A DNA stretch of 64,000 nucleotides from an uncultured Lachnospiraceae bacterium (GCA_910579615.1 CAJTUA010000010.1:83756-147755), one strand, 5' to 3'; shown: positions 6,984 through 16,679, counted from the stretch's first letter. Notes: a model not told the origin generated them from the letters alone. Numbers and translations: made by a program.

Positions 6984-9952
6984 AAGCCTCCGCGGATTTC
7001 GTCCAAAATCTTATCCAGTTCAAAACGTTTCGCCTGCGTGATGATGCGCTTGACGCTGCCATCCTCAAAGGCCGCACAGGAAAGCTTTGTTAGTTCTTCG
7101 CTTCCAACCACATAATCGTACAATCCAAGATGCTTGATAACATACCTGACATTTTTCCGGTACTTGCGCTTGTTGCGGTACAAAACATCCTGGTACGACA
7201 GGAAATTATATACCTTCGGCACGTCAAAGCGCCCGCAGATATGATGCATCAGGCGGTCGCGGTTGCTCACGTTGACAAGGTAATCAATCCGGATATCCCC
7301 GAAATATTTCTCCTTCTCAATCTGCGCCAGGCGGTTAATCTGGCGGTCCGTTCCCTTTCCAAATATGTTAAAGCGGAATGCAAAGGTACAGGCAATGCGC
7401 CCCGCAATCGTATAGTTTACATCAAACATCAGCGGCAGGTAGCCAATCTCCCTTTTTAAAAGCGAAAGCTTCTTTGTCGCGTCCTTCACATTTTTTGCCT
7501 TCACGCAGTAAAAATAATTATACTCCTCCTGGCTATATGCGTTCATGCGCTTGATTCGCTTCGTCGTGTTATCATCCCGCGCCAGTGCGTTAATCATGAC
7601 AAGCACGTTCTTCTTGCCGTTGCCCTGTGCCTTCTCCACGGAAAAATGCGGCTGTTTCCCGAAAAACAGGAATTCGCAGACCTCAAGCGCCGTATCCTTA
7701 TTGTCATACGGGCAGTAGGTTTTGCGGAAATTCTCATAGGATGCCGGTTCCTCGTCATTGATTTTTTCAATCAGCGCATCGACCGTATCCGCCTGCGGGA
7801 ATTCAATCGCGTCAAGGTCGATATACATCCCGCGGTCGCTCACATACTCTGCCCTGTCATATGTGAACAGGATAATCTTTCTGCCCGAAACCGCATAATC
7901 AAACATGATACTGGAATAATCCGTAATCAAAAGGTCGGTGGCATTTAAGAAATCATAGGTTTCATACTCCTCCGGGAACGGGCGGATATGCTCAAAATCG
8001 TCATAATTTAAGCCCTCCTTCACATACGGATGGAGCTTGACAAAAAGCACCTGGTTCTCCTCGAGCGCCGCGTCCATATCATAGAGGTAATTGCCGATTT
8101 CCTCAATCTGCTTTTTGTTCTCCTTTTTGCTGAGCAGCCCGCGCCAGGTCGGCATATATGCCATCACCTGCATATCGGCAAGCTGCAGCTTTTCGCGGAT
8201 AATTTTCCTGCGCTCGTCCGCAAAAAACGCGGAATTGCGCGGATAGCCGGACAGGAGGATTTTCCCCTGGTAAAGCTGCCTTATCATGTAGTCGTCCAGA
8301 AAAACATCCCTTGAAAATTCATTCTGGTATAGCAGGTAATCCGCAATCATGAAATTGCGCTGGACATTGCCAAGGGCATACTCGCGCTGCGGCACAATGC
8401 GCCCCATCGCCTTAAGCGGCGTGCCATGCCATGTATTTAAGTACACCTGTTCCTTCCGCTTGATATAATAGCTCGCAAGGCTCGTGTCCGTAATCAGATA
8501 TTTTGCCGTCGCAAGCAGCTTTAAGTAATCTGTCGAATTGTACACAACAAAGCGGACAAAATCAATCCCGTAACGCGCAAAACGCTCCTGCCAGGCATCC
8601 ATCAGCTCCTCCTGCAGCGTCACGCAGACATCAAACCTGCGGAATTGTTCCGCTTTCATGGCAAGCAGCATATGGAATATATTACCCGCTACGTCCTCGC
8701 CGTGCTTGGATTCAAAAAACACCTGATTTTCTGAAACCGGAAGCTTCTGGTAATATTTTGTGTACTCTACATCGCGCGGCAGGGAAAAAAGCTTTAGCAG
8801 GCTGCTCTTTCCTTTTAAATAACGCAGCTTGTGCTTGCGCTTCCAGAAAAGGCTCCAGTTCTCCTTCTTTTTTGCAAAGAAACGGCGCACGCGGATGCTT
8901 GTGCGCAAAACCCCAAGCGGCATTTTTTCACGGACCCAGAGCAGGCGCAGCATCTTTTTCTTGCTGTGGTAAAGCGGGAGCATTTTTTTGCTGCGGTCGG
9001 ATGCGGAATATTTCAGGTAACGGTTCTCCTGCCAGCCCGGGAAATTTTTCTCCAGATAATCCATGATGACACGGATTAATTTCTGTTTCAGCTCAAGCAT
9101 CCCGCGGTTTTCCAGCGCCTGCTTGCGGTTGTTGTCAAAAATCAGGTTGAGGCGCACAAGCAGATGGCGCACGCAGATATATTCAATTTCCTCGTAAAAC
9201 TCCGTAAAATGCCCATTCGCCTTCAGGCTGTCCACCATAAGCGAGAGCGCCGGGATGATATCGAGCGTGTGTTCATTTAAAGAATTCAAAAAACTTGTCG
9301 TTGATGCCCTGCGGTAATTGTAGAGACGCTTTTTGATGACGCCGATGCGCTGGGCATCGCAGATAACCGGATACATGATTGCCAGGTCCTCAAAGCGCAG
9401 TCCCTGCGGGAACGGATATTTCGCAATCAGCTCCCGCTTATAAAGCTTGTCCCACGGGAACGGGGAAATGTGGATGAGCTCAAATTTATTCTCATGCACA
9501 TTGAAATCACTCTCATAGCTGATATTGTAGGATTTGCTCTTTGTGCGTATCAGCTTTTTCGTCAGCGTCTTTTCCCGCACGTCATAATACTTGCACAGGA
9601 CAATGTCGTCACCGCCCTCGACTGCCTTATTGTACAGCAGCTCGCACGCGGTGCTTGTCGCGACAAAGTCATCGCTGTCCACAAAAAGGATGTATTCCCC
9701 GGCCGCTTTCGTCACGCCGAAATTCCTCGCATGGCTTACCCCCTGGTTTTCAATATGGTACACATGCAAAATATCCGGGTATCTCTCTTCATATTCTTTT
9801 AAAATCTGCACCGAACCATCCGTACTCCCATCATTTACCGCAATAACCTCAATCTCTTTAAGCGTCTGCCCACAGACACTGTCAAGGCATTGGCGCAGAT
9901 ATTTTTCCACATTATATATCGGTATGACAATACTGACCTTTATATCCGACAC
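6980..9952 (-). CDS. Fusion of family 2 glycosyltransferase and TagF-like CDP-glycerol glycerophosphotransferase
   Basis: 990 aa in three parts. Residues 1-330 are a GT-A glycosyltransferase (SIVIPIYNVEKYLRQCLDSV, AVNDGSTDGS, the DxD in FVDSDDFV). Residues about 400-770 are a glycerophosphotransferase domain (LNTWHGTPLKAMG, GYPRNSAFF, AYMPTWRG, LLITDYSSIMFDYAVSGRK). The last 210 residues (from about 780, NVLVMINALARDD) are not recognised and may be a degenerate GT-B domain. The protein should work at the inner face of the membrane, adding both a sugar and a polyol phosphate to a surface polymer. The start is GTG 9952 after GAGAGG. It is the first gene of the cluster and divergent from the topoisomerase genes. 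Confidence 0.85.
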   Translation of the reverse strand: MSDIKVSIVIPIYNVEKYLRQCLDSVCGQTLKEIEVIAVNDGSTDGSVQILKEYEERYPDILHVYHIENQGVSHARNFGVTKAAGEYILFVDSDDFVATSTACELLYNKAVEGGDDIVLCKYYDVREKTLTKKLIRTKSKSYNISYESDFNVHENKFELIHISPFPWDKLYKRELIAKYPFPQGLRFEDLAIMYPVICDAQRIGVIKKRLYNYRRASTTSFLNSLNEHTLDIIPALSLMVDSLKANGHFTEFYEEIEYICVRHLLVRLNLIFDNNRKQALENRGMLELKQKLIRVIMDYLEKNFPGWQENRYLKYSASDRSKKMLPLYHSKKKMLRLLWVREKMPLGVLRTSIRVRRFFAKKKENWSLFWKRKHKLRYLKGKSSLLKLFSLPRDVEYTKYYQKLPVSENQVFFESKHGEDVAGNIFHMLLAMKAEQFRRFDVCVTLQEELMDAWQERFARYGIDFVRFVVYNSTDYLKLLATAKYLITDTSLASYYIKRKEQVYLNTWHGTPLKAMGRIVPQREYALGNVQRNFMIADYLLYQNEFSRDVFLDDYMIRQLYQGKILLSGYPRNSAFFADERRKIIREKLQLADMQVMAYMPTWRGLLSKKENKKQIEEIGNYLYDMDAALEENQVLFVKLHPYVKEGLNYDDFEHIRPFPEEYETYDFLNATDLLITDYSSIMFDYAVSGRKIILFTYDRAEYVSDRGMYIDLDAIEFPQADTVDALIEKINDEEPASYENFRKTYCPYDNKDTALEVCEFLFFGKQPHFSVEKAQGNGKKNVLVMINALARDDNTTKRIKRMNAYSQEEYNYFYCVKAKNVKDATKKLSLLKREIGYLPLMFDVNYTIAGRIACTFAFRFNIFGKGTDRQINRLAQIEKEKYFGDIRIDYLVNVSNRDRLMHHICGRFDVPKVYNFLSYQDVLYRNKRKYRKNVRYVIKHLGLYDYVVGSEELTKLSCAAFEDGSVKRIITQAKRFELDKILDEIRGGL

Positions 9953-10306
9953 AATACTTACCTCTCTTCTGTTTCGGATGCACCTTCCGGATACCTTTGC
10001 TTACGGAGGGATTTTTGCCTGCTTACCACCGCAGGCTCCTTTCCGGGTACTGTTTGGACACATCCTGTTTCATCGCTTTCCTATCAGGAATTTAACCCTA
10101 ATTTTGTTAATTATACCTTACTTTGTCTTTGCAAGCAAGATTTTCCTGCACAAACGAACAAATTTTCGATTTTTAAGTTTTTTGATTGCGAAATTGTAGG
10201 AAGGTGTGCTATACTACTAACTATCCGGTTTTTCCGGTTTATCCCGGAAGGTTTCGGGGTGTAAAGCCGGGAAACCATATGATATTTCAGAGAAGTGAGG
10301 AAAGCT
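9953..10306. promoter_or_regulatory. Divergent intergenic region between the polymer cluster and parE
   Basis: 354 nt without a credible gene. On the plus side there is a promoter at 10186-10215 (listed separately) and about 90 nt of leader. On the minus side, about 9975-10080 can fold into a large hairpin: GGATG pairs with CATCC on the outside, GTACC with GGTAT in the middle, and GCCTGC with GCAGGC at the tip. It ends GCATCCGAAACAGAAGAGAGG before GTG 9952. The layout resembles the leader repeat family (compare the copy at 16.6 kb), but the GCGGAACT end and apical motif have diverged, so membership is uncertain. Confidence 0.45.
10186..10215 (+). promoter_or_regulatory. Sigma-A type promoter for parE
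   Basis: TTGCGA (10186-10191), an 18-nt spacer, then TATACT (10210-10215). Transcription would begin near 10222, about 85 nt before the parE start codon. Confidence 0.65.
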
Positions 10307-12235
10307 ATGGAACAATATAACGGCAGCCAGATTGTGGTCTTAGAGGGGCTTGAGGCGGTGCGCAAGCGCCCCGGCATGTACATCGGGAGCACCGGGACGC
10401 GCGGTCTTCACCACCTGATCTGGGAAATTTTAGATAATGGCATTGATGAGCATCTGGCAGGCTTCTGCAAGCAGATTGACATTGTAATGAAAAAAGATGG
10501 CGGCATCTGCATCACCGACCACGGCCGCGGTGTGCCGACGGACATCCACCCGACCAAGCACATCCCGACCGCACGCGTCGTCTACACCATCCTGCACGCG
10601 GGCGGCAAATTCGGAAATTCGGTCTACAAGGTATCGGGCGGTCTGCACGGTGTCGGCGCGTCGGTCGTCAACGCCCTCTCCTCGCATATGATTGTTGAGA
10701 TCAAACGTGACGGCAAAATCTACCGCGACGAATACCGCGACGGTGGCCATCCGGTTACGGAGCTTGAAAACGGGCTGCTCCCGGTCGTCGGCAAATGCAA
10801 TAAATCTGACACGGGCACGCGCGTGACTTTCTATCCGGACGACACGATTTTTGAGACCGTGGAATTTAAGGAGGAGACCATCTGCAAACGCTTAAAGGAA
10901 GTTGCCTACTTAAACAAGGGGCTAAAGCTCGTCTTTACCAACGAGCACACCGGAACGGAAAAGACCTACGAGGAGGCGGAGGGCATTAAAAGCTTTGTTT
11001 CCTACTTAAACCGCGAGGCGAATACGCTGCACACAGAGCCGATTTACGTGGAGGGAACAAGCGGGGACATTGAGGTGGAGGTTGCCTTCCAGTACACGGA
11101 CAATTTCACTGAGCAAATCAATTCCTACTGCAACCGCATCAATGTTGTGGACGGCGGTACGCTTGTGACGGGTTTTAAGACCGCGCTCACCCGCGTCATG
11201 AACCAGTACGCAAGGGAACTTGGCTATTTAAAGGAGAAGGATGAAAATCTGGACGGGCGCGACATCCGCAACGGCATTGTTGCCATCATCTCCATCAAGC
11301 ACCCTGACCCGCAGTTTGAGGGCCAGACCAAGACAAAGCTTGGCAATACGGATGCCAAGACAGCGGTGGACGATGTGTTCGCGACCGAGGTGACGCGCTT
11401 CCTCGACAAAAACATCGAGATTTTAAAGGCAATCCTCGACAATTCCATGCGCTCCTACAGCGCGAGAAAGGCGGGCGACAAGGCGCGCAACGCGGTGTTA
11501 AAGCAGTTAAACGATGTGGATACCAAGAGCAAGCTCGCTTCCTGCTCCTCCAAAAAGCCGGAGGAATGTGAGGTCTATATCGTCGAGGGCGATTCTGCGG
11601 GCGGTACGGTAAAGACAGCACGCAACCGCAAAACCCAGGCGGTGTTACCGCTGCGCGGCAAAATCTTAAATGTCGAGAAGGCGACGCTCGACAAGATTTT
11701 GGTCAACAACGAGATTAAAACGATGATTGCCTCCTTTGGCTGCGGCATCGGGGACGATTTTGATTTGTCGAAGTTACGCTACAACAAAATCATCATCCTG
11801 ACCGATGCCGATGTGGACGGCGCGCATATCAGCACGTTGCTGCTGACGTTCTTCTACCGTTTTATGCCGGAGCTTATCACAAATGGCAAGGTGTACCGCG
11901 GTATGCCGCCGCTTTACAAGGTGGATTTCGAGGACACGGAAAAAGGCAGGAAAAAGAAAAAATCCCAGTACCTCTTCGATGATTTTGAGCTGGAAAAATT
12001 TCGCAAGAGCGGCAAAAAAATCCTTGCCTTGCAGCGCTACAAAGGGCTTGGTGAGATGGACGCAAATCAGCTCTGGGAAACGACCTTAAACCCGGAAAGC
12101 CGCATCTTAGCGCAGGTCTCCCTCTCGGATACCGTGGAGGCGGATGAGGTTACAACGCTTTTGATGGGCAGCAATGTGCCGCCAAGGCGCGCGTTTATTA
12201 TTGAGGAAGCAAAGTATGCGAAGTTAGACATATAA
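10307..12235 (+). CDS. parE: Type IIA topoisomerase subunit B (ParE/GyrB family)
   Basis: 642 aa. This is the ATPase and TOPRIM subunit that works with the next gene in an A2B2 enzyme to pass DNA duplexes and unlink chromosomes. Visible motifs are the GHKL Bergerat fold (EILDNGIDEHLAG, DHGRGVP, GLHGVGASVVNALS), the TOPRIM region (YIVEGDSAGG, PLRGKILNVEKA, LTDADVDGAHI) and the C-terminal QRYKGLGEMDANQLWETT. DNG replaces the more common DNS at the Mg-binding Asn. The start is ATG 10307 with GAGG 6 nt upstream; GTG 10295 is in frame but lies before that site. Pairing with a ParC-like subunit and the absence of dnaA, recF or gyrA nearby suggest the ParE-type paralogue, but GyrB cannot be excluded. 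Confidence 0.85.
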   Translation: MEQYNGSQIVVLEGLEAVRKRPGMYIGSTGTRGLHHLIWEILDNGIDEHLAGFCKQIDIVMKKDGGICITDHGRGVPTDIHPTKHIPTARVVYTILHAGGKFGNSVYKVSGGLHGVGASVVNALSSHMIVEIKRDGKIYRDEYRDGGHPVTELENGLLPVVGKCNKSDTGTRVTFYPDDTIFETVEFKEETICKRLKEVAYLNKGLKLVFTNEHTGTEKTYEEAEGIKSFVSYLNREANTLHTEPIYVEGTSGDIEVEVAFQYTDNFTEQINSYCNRINVVDGGTLVTGFKTALTRVMNQYARELGYLKEKDENLDGRDIRNGIVAIISIKHPDPQFEGQTKTKLGNTDAKTAVDDVFATEVTRFLDKNIEILKAILDNSMRSYSARKAGDKARNAVLKQLNDVDTKSKLASCSSKKPEECEVYIVEGDSAGGTVKTARNRKTQAVLPLRGKILNVEKATLDKILVNNEIKTMIASFGCGIGDDFDLSKLRYNKIIILTDADVDGAHISTLLLTFFYRFMPELITNGKVYRGMPPLYKVDFEDTEKGRKKKKSQYLFDDFELEKFRKSGKKILALQRYKGLGEMDANQLWETTLNPESRILAQVSLSDTVEADEVTTLLMGSNVPPRRAFIIEEAKYAKLDI

Positions 12236-12452
12236 ACCGCATCCCCCCGGACAGCACCCCAGAAGGATTTTTTAGGAGCAAATTGGAGAAAAAATCCTTC
12301 TGCCTTGTTTGGGTACTGGAAGGGGGATGCGGGACTTAAATATATAAACAGCATCCCCCGGACAGCACCCCGGAAGGATTTTTTAGGAGCAAAGCGGAGA
12401 AAAAATCCTTCTGCCTTGTTTGGGTGCTGGAAGGGGGATGCGGGACTTAAAA
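12236..12452 (+). repeat. Hairpin leader repeat, two tandem copies between parE and parC
   Basis: Two units, about 12236-12340 and 12341-12452. The outer stem is GCATCCCCC with GGGGGATGC, unlike the GCATATGCCC pairs elsewhere, but still fully paired. The middle stem is CAGCACCC with GGGTGCTG in the second unit (GGGTACTG in the first). The inner stem is GAAGGATTTTTT with AAAAAATCCTTC. The apex GGAGCAAAGCGGA in the second unit is AGGAGCAAATTGGAG in the first. The 3' end is GCGGGACTTAAAAT, then CGGAGGG of parC. The parE stop TAA is at the left edge. A TATATAAACAGC copy at the inner junction suggests the duplication took in that edge. Confidence 0.9.
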
Positions 12453-12464
12453 TCGGAGGGAACC

Positions 12465-14708
12465 ATGAAAACAGACAACATCATACAGCTTGATTTTTCG
12501 GAGGAGATGAAAACCTCCTTCCGCAATTACGCCATCAGCGTCATCATCGACCGCGCGCTGCCGGATGTCCGCGACGGTTTAAAGCCAGTGCAGCGCCGCA
12601 TCCTCTACTCCATGACCGAGCTTGGGCTTGACCCAAAAAAGCCGCACCGCAAAAGCGCCCGTATCGTCGGTGATACGATGGGTAAATACCACCCGCACGG
12701 CGATTCCTCCATCTACGAAGCACTCGTACATATGGCAGAGGATTTTTCCATGCAGATTCCGCTTGTGGACGGGCATGGCAATTTCGGTTCCATCGACGGC
12801 GACCCGCCTGCCGCAATGCGCTACACGGAGGCACGCCTGTCCGAGGGCGCGATGGCGCTGCTCGACAATCTTGACAAAAATCTTGTCGAGTTCATGCCGA
12901 ACTTTGACGACAGCGAAAAGGAGCCAAAGGTTCTGCCCGCAATGCTGCCGAACCTTTTAATCAACGGCACGACCGGAATCGCGGTCGGCATGGCTACCAA
13001 TATGCCGACACATAACCCTGTCGAGATTATTAACGCCATCATCGCCTACATGGACAAGCCGGACATCACCGTTGCAGAGCTGATGGAGCATGTGCCAGGC
13101 CCGGATTTTCCGACGGGAGGCACCATTGTTAACGGCAATGACCTGCAAAGCATCTATGAAACCGGGGAGGGCAAAATTAAAATCCGCTCCACCACCACCG
13201 TTGAGCCTTCCGACGGCGGCCGCAAAAACATCGTAATCACGGAGATTCCTTTTACCTCTGCGGGGAACAAGACCAAGCTCGTTGAAAGCCTTGTGACCCT
13301 GATGAAAGACAAGGTTTTTGATGAGATTTACGATGTGCGCGACGAGTCCTCTGCCGACGTGCGCATTGTCATTGAGGTCAAGAAAGACCGCGACATTGAC
13401 AATCTTTTAAACGGTCTGTACAAGAAAAGCCCGATGGAGGATACCTATGGTGTCAATATGCTCGCCATCAAGGACAATCAGCCCATCCTCTTTAATTTAA
13501 AGACCCTGGTTTGCGAGTTTGTTCTTTTCCAGGAAGAGCTTTACACCCGCCAATATGAGCATTTGCTTGACAAGGCAGGCAAGCGCCAGGAAATTGTAAA
13601 CGGTTTAATCCGCGCGGTTGACCTCATTGATTTGATTATTGAGATTCTGCGCGGTTCTACATCCGTCTCACAGGCAAAAGCCTGCCTGATGAGCGGGAAG
13701 ACAGAGGGGATAAATTTCAAGTCCAAAGCGTCGGCAAAGACTGCGGCGACCCTCGACTTTACCGAGCGCCAGGCCGATGCAATCCTTGCCATGCAGCTCT
13801 CCAAACTCATCGGCTTGGAACTGCTCAAACTACACGAGGAGAATCAGGAATTGTCTAAACAAATCGAAGAGTACAATGATATCCTTGGGAATAAAAAATC
13901 CCTCTATAAAGTAATTAAAAATAATTTGAAAAATTATAAAAAACAGTTTAACACGGACCGGCGCACCAAAATCACCCATGCCGAAACAGCAAATTATGTG
14001 GAGGAGGTTCGCATTGAGGATATTTATGTGCTGATTGATAAGTTCGGCTACACAAAATCGGTTGACAACGCCACATTCTCGCGCACCACCGAGGAGAATT
14101 TAAAAGAATACGTCTATATTATCCGCATGAAGAACAATGACAAGCTCTGCCTGTTCACGCGCGAGGGCAATATGTACCAGATTAAGGCTTCTGCCATCCC
14201 GCGCTGCCGCATCCGCGACAAGGGTACGCTCATCCACAATCTTTGCAAGCTGGACAAGGAAACGGTACTTACCTACCTTTCCTTCGAGGAGCTTTTTGAA
14301 TCGCAGCTGTTTTTCGCTACAAAGCACGGATACGTGAAGCTCGTATCCGGCATCGAATATGAGACGAACCGTTCCATGATTGCCTCGACAAAGCTCGAGG
14401 AAGGCGATGAGGTTGTCTGTGTCACACCTCTGTCCGCCGCGCAGATTGTCGAGGGTGGCATGAAGGTCATCCTGTTTACGCACGACGGGCTCTCGCTCGG
14501 CTTTGAGCTTACCGAAGTCCCGGAATTCAAAAAGACGGGGCGCGGTGTCAAGGGCATCACACTTGAAAAGGCAGATGTTGTGGTTTATGCTGCCGCGGTA
14601 CCGCAGATTACGGAAACCTTTGAGCACGAAGGGAAATTCTATTCCGCGAGAAAAGTGAAGAACCGCAAACGCGGGGCGAAGGGGCAGAAAGCAAATCTTG
14701 GCATTTAA
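12465..14708 (+). CDS. parC: Type IIA topoisomerase subunit A (ParC/GyrA family)
   Basis: 747 aa. This is the DNA-breaking subunit. The winged-helix and tower region carries SVIIDRALPDVRDGLKPVQRR, then KSARIVGDTMGKYHPHGD (the quinolone-resistance region), and the active-site Tyr in AAMRYTEARLS (about residue 120). A coiled-coil gate follows (ERQADAILAMQLSKLIGLE). The C-terminal domain is short, about 240 residues, and ends in a basic tail (RKVKNRKRGAKGQKANLGI). It keeps one TGRGVKG element that resembles the GyrA box, but it is shorter than typical GyrA, which favours a decatenating Topo IV-type enzyme. The start is ATG 12465 after CGGAGGG. A longer frame to 12420 reads through the hairpin and is rejected. 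Confidence 0.85.
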   Translation: MKTDNIIQLDFSEEMKTSFRNYAISVIIDRALPDVRDGLKPVQRRILYSMTELGLDPKKPHRKSARIVGDTMGKYHPHGDSSIYEALVHMAEDFSMQIPLVDGHGNFGSIDGDPPAAMRYTEARLSEGAMALLDNLDKNLVEFMPNFDDSEKEPKVLPAMLPNLLINGTTGIAVGMATNMPTHNPVEIINAIIAYMDKPDITVAELMEHVPGPDFPTGGTIVNGNDLQSIYETGEGKIKIRSTTTVEPSDGGRKNIVITEIPFTSAGNKTKLVESLVTLMKDKVFDEIYDVRDESSADVRIVIEVKKDRDIDNLLNGLYKKSPMEDTYGVNMLAIKDNQPILFNLKTLVCEFVLFQEELYTRQYEHLLDKAGKRQEIVNGLIRAVDLIDLIIEILRGSTSVSQAKACLMSGKTEGINFKSKASAKTAATLDFTERQADAILAMQLSKLIGLELLKLHEENQELSKQIEEYNDILGNKKSLYKVIKNNLKNYKKQFNTDRRTKITHAETANYVEEVRIEDIYVLIDKFGYTKSVDNATFSRTTEENLKEYVYIIRMKNNDKLCLFTREGNMYQIKASAIPRCRIRDKGTLIHNLCKLDKETVLTYLSFEELFESQLFFATKHGYVKLVSGIEYETNRSMIASTKLEEGDEVVCVTPLSAAQIVEGGMKVILFTHDGLSLGFELTEVPEFKKTGRGVKGITLEKADVVVYAAAVPQITETFEHEGKFYSARKVKNRKRGAKGQKANLGI

Positions 14709-14837
14709 GGGGGCATTGCCTGAACCGCCATTTCCACAGAACCTGTGGCGGATGTACACACAGCTGCCGCAGGTTCTGCCGCTTACGGCAAAAATCAGTT
14801 TCGGAAGCGCTTTTATAAGCGTATCCTGCTGCCCTTG
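14709..14837. other. Convergent gap with inverted repeat after parC
   Basis: Between the convergent parC and chemoreceptor genes, 14737-14749 pairs with 14766-14778 (CAGAACCTG with CAGGTTCTG plus GC-rich flanks). A second small stem, GCCG with CGGC, follows. It could end transcription from either side, but neither side has a proper T-run, so this is not called a standard terminator. Confidence 0.4.
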
Positions 14838-16556
14838 TCAGAGCCTCACAAAGATTGCCGTTTCTTTCTTTAAGTCCTCCGCGATTGCACGGTTTTCCCC
14901 CATGCGGCGGTTGATATGCTCCACATCCGCCACCAAAGCCTCCGTGCTGTCCGCCGCGCCGGAAACCCCCTGGACACCGCCCTCGATTGCTACCGTAATC
15001 TTGCGGATGGAGTCCGCAATCTGCTCCATCTCATCGCGCAGATGGTCTGTTTTGTCCGTAAATTCATTCATCGTACCTTCAATATGGGTTGCTGCTTCTT
15101 CATAGCGTTTTCCCTGGTCCACAAACTTCCCAAACTCCGAAAGGATTGACCCGTTTACATACTCAATCATACCGGCAGCACTGTCCGCAAGGTTATGCAC
15201 TGCCTGGATTACGATATTGTTAATCTGTTGGATATGGTTCGCCGTCTCACGGCTCAAATCTGCAAGCTGCCGGATTTCCTCCGCAACCACGGAAAAGCCG
15301 CGCCCCGCCTCCCCTGCCCGCGCCGCCTCAATGGAGGCATTCAATGCCAGCAGGTTCGTCTGGGAGGAAATATTTAAAATATCGTTGGTCAGGCTATTTA
15401 CCTGATCGACGCTCTTAGAATCAAGGATTGCCTGCTGCAATACCTCACCGATTTCCCGGACACGCTTATCCGTCTCCTCCATGCTGCTTTTCGCATCCAT
15501 CGCCATGGCATCGGCATCGGCGCGCATTTTCTTCGCATACTCATTGATTTCCACCGATTTGCCCGCGATGCGGTTCACATTTTCATGCACCACCGAGGCA
15601 TTGCGGTTGATGATGCCAGTCGAATTTGAGACTTCCTGCATCGTCGCGGACAGCTCCTGGGTCACCGCCGAGAGATCCGAGACACTGTCATTGGAGCCGC
15701 GGACACTGGAAAGCACCTCGTTGACCACCGCATCCATGCGCTCCGAATTTCCGGAGATGGTCTTTAATATCTGCTGGAGCTTTTCCATAAAAGTATTGAC
15801 ACCGCTGCTCAGTGCCGCAATCTCATCGTTATACAAAATCGTCAGCCTCCGGGTGAGGTCACCTTCCCCGCGCCCAATCCCGGTTGTAATTTCGTTCAGT
15901 TCATTCTGCGCCGTGGAAATCGGCCGCACAACGCGCACGAAGACAATGCCCACCGCCGCGACCAGCGCCAACAGGCTGACAACAATGGTGCAGATGTTTT
16001 CCGCCAGGGATGCCTGGTACACATCATTCAGCGTCGCACGCGCCTGCGCCGACTGCGTTGTAAGCGCATCCATCATATCCTCCAACGTGTCCCGCATTGC
16101 AGCCCCATAATTTTCCAGGTCACCGTTTGCAATGGCGTATGCCTCGGATGTTTTCCGGTCAGCACTTTTGGCAACAAGAAAGAGGATTGCCCGTTTAAAC
16201 TGATTATAATTCCCGGTAAGCTCCGCCATCGGCTGTCCATACAGAGCCTCAAAATCCTCAAGCATTTTGTCAAGTTCCTGTTCCGCCGCCTTGATTTCCT
16301 CCACCACCCGGATCATCGTATCAAAATCCACCGCGATAATATGCGTCAATGCCATTTTATGTATGTTCTGCGCCGACTCCTGGATTTCAGAGAGGTTTTC
16401 AATCCCTGTCATATAATGGTCCACAATATTGGAAGCGTTTGCGTTTACATTCCTGATGTTGCGGATTGCCAGAATATTGGAAATGACGGATACAATCCCA
16501 AGAATCAGCATTGGGATTACAATCATCACTTTAATGCTGCTGTGCTTTTTTTCCAT
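14838..16556 (-). CDS. Methyl-accepting chemotaxis protein
   Basis: About 572 aa. An N-terminal membrane helix (residues about 9-28, VMIVIPMLILGIVSVIS) is followed by a periplasm-side helical sensor of about 150 residues (4HB-type). A second membrane helix (about 193-213, IVVSLLALVAAVGIVFV) leads into HAMP (RPISTAQNELNEITTGIG...DLTRR), and a long coiled-coil signalling domain carries the hairpin tip NQTNLLALNASIEAARAGEAGRGFSVVAEEIR. It should control CheA. The C-terminus has no CheR pentapeptide. The start is ATG 16556 after AGGAGC. The frame to 16661 would translate the hairpin repeat and is rejected. It follows a solute-binding lipoprotein gene, which may present its ligand. Confidence 0.9.
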   Translation of the reverse strand: MEKKHSSIKVMIVIPMLILGIVSVISNILAIRNIRNVNANASNIVDHYMTGIENLSEIQESAQNIHKMALTHIIAVDFDTMIRVVEEIKAAEQELDKMLEDFEALYGQPMAELTGNYNQFKRAILFLVAKSADRKTSEAYAIANGDLENYGAAMRDTLEDMMDALTTQSAQARATLNDVYQASLAENICTIVVSLLALVAAVGIVFVRVVRPISTAQNELNEITTGIGRGEGDLTRRLTILYNDEIAALSSGVNTFMEKLQQILKTISGNSERMDAVVNEVLSSVRGSNDSVSDLSAVTQELSATMQEVSNSTGIINRNASVVHENVNRIAGKSVEINEYAKKMRADADAMAMDAKSSMEETDKRVREIGEVLQQAILDSKSVDQVNSLTNDILNISSQTNLLALNASIEAARAGEAGRGFSVVAEEIRQLADLSRETANHIQQINNIVIQAVHNLADSAAGMIEYVNGSILSEFGKFVDQGKRYEEAATHIEGTMNEFTDKTDHLRDEMEQIADSIRKITVAIEGGVQGVSGAADSTEALVADVEHINRRMGENRAIAEDLKKETAIFVRL

Positions 16557-16575
16557 ACTGTTTGCTCCTATTTTA

Positions 16576-16679
16576 AGTTCCGCATATGCCCTCCTGATAC
16601 CCTTTTTCCGGGGAAGGTATTTTTGTCCGCTCTGCTCCCAAAAATCCCTTCCAGGTACCATCCGGGCATATGCTGTTTT
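16576..16679 (-). repeat. Hairpin leader repeat before the chemoreceptor gene
   Basis: One full unit. The outer stem is GCATATGCCC with GGGCATATGC (perfect). The middle stem is GGTACC with GGTATC (one G-U). The inner stem is GGAAGGGATTTTTG with CAAAAATACCTTCC. The apex GGAGCAGAGCGGA is conserved. The 3' end is GCGGAACTTAAAAT running into AGGAGC. The left end GCGGAACTCAAAACAGC lies 10 nt after the stop of the binding-protein gene. Confidence 0.9.

Noticed and set aside
9470..10264. Plus-strand open frames at the start of the polymer cluster and in the divergent gap
   Set aside because: They lie opposite the well-supported 990-aa gene or across promoters and a hairpin, without homology or ribosome sites.
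14709..14837. Member of the leader repeat family after parC
   Set aside because: It has an inverted repeat but neither the GCGGAACT end nor the apical motif, and it lies between convergent genes.
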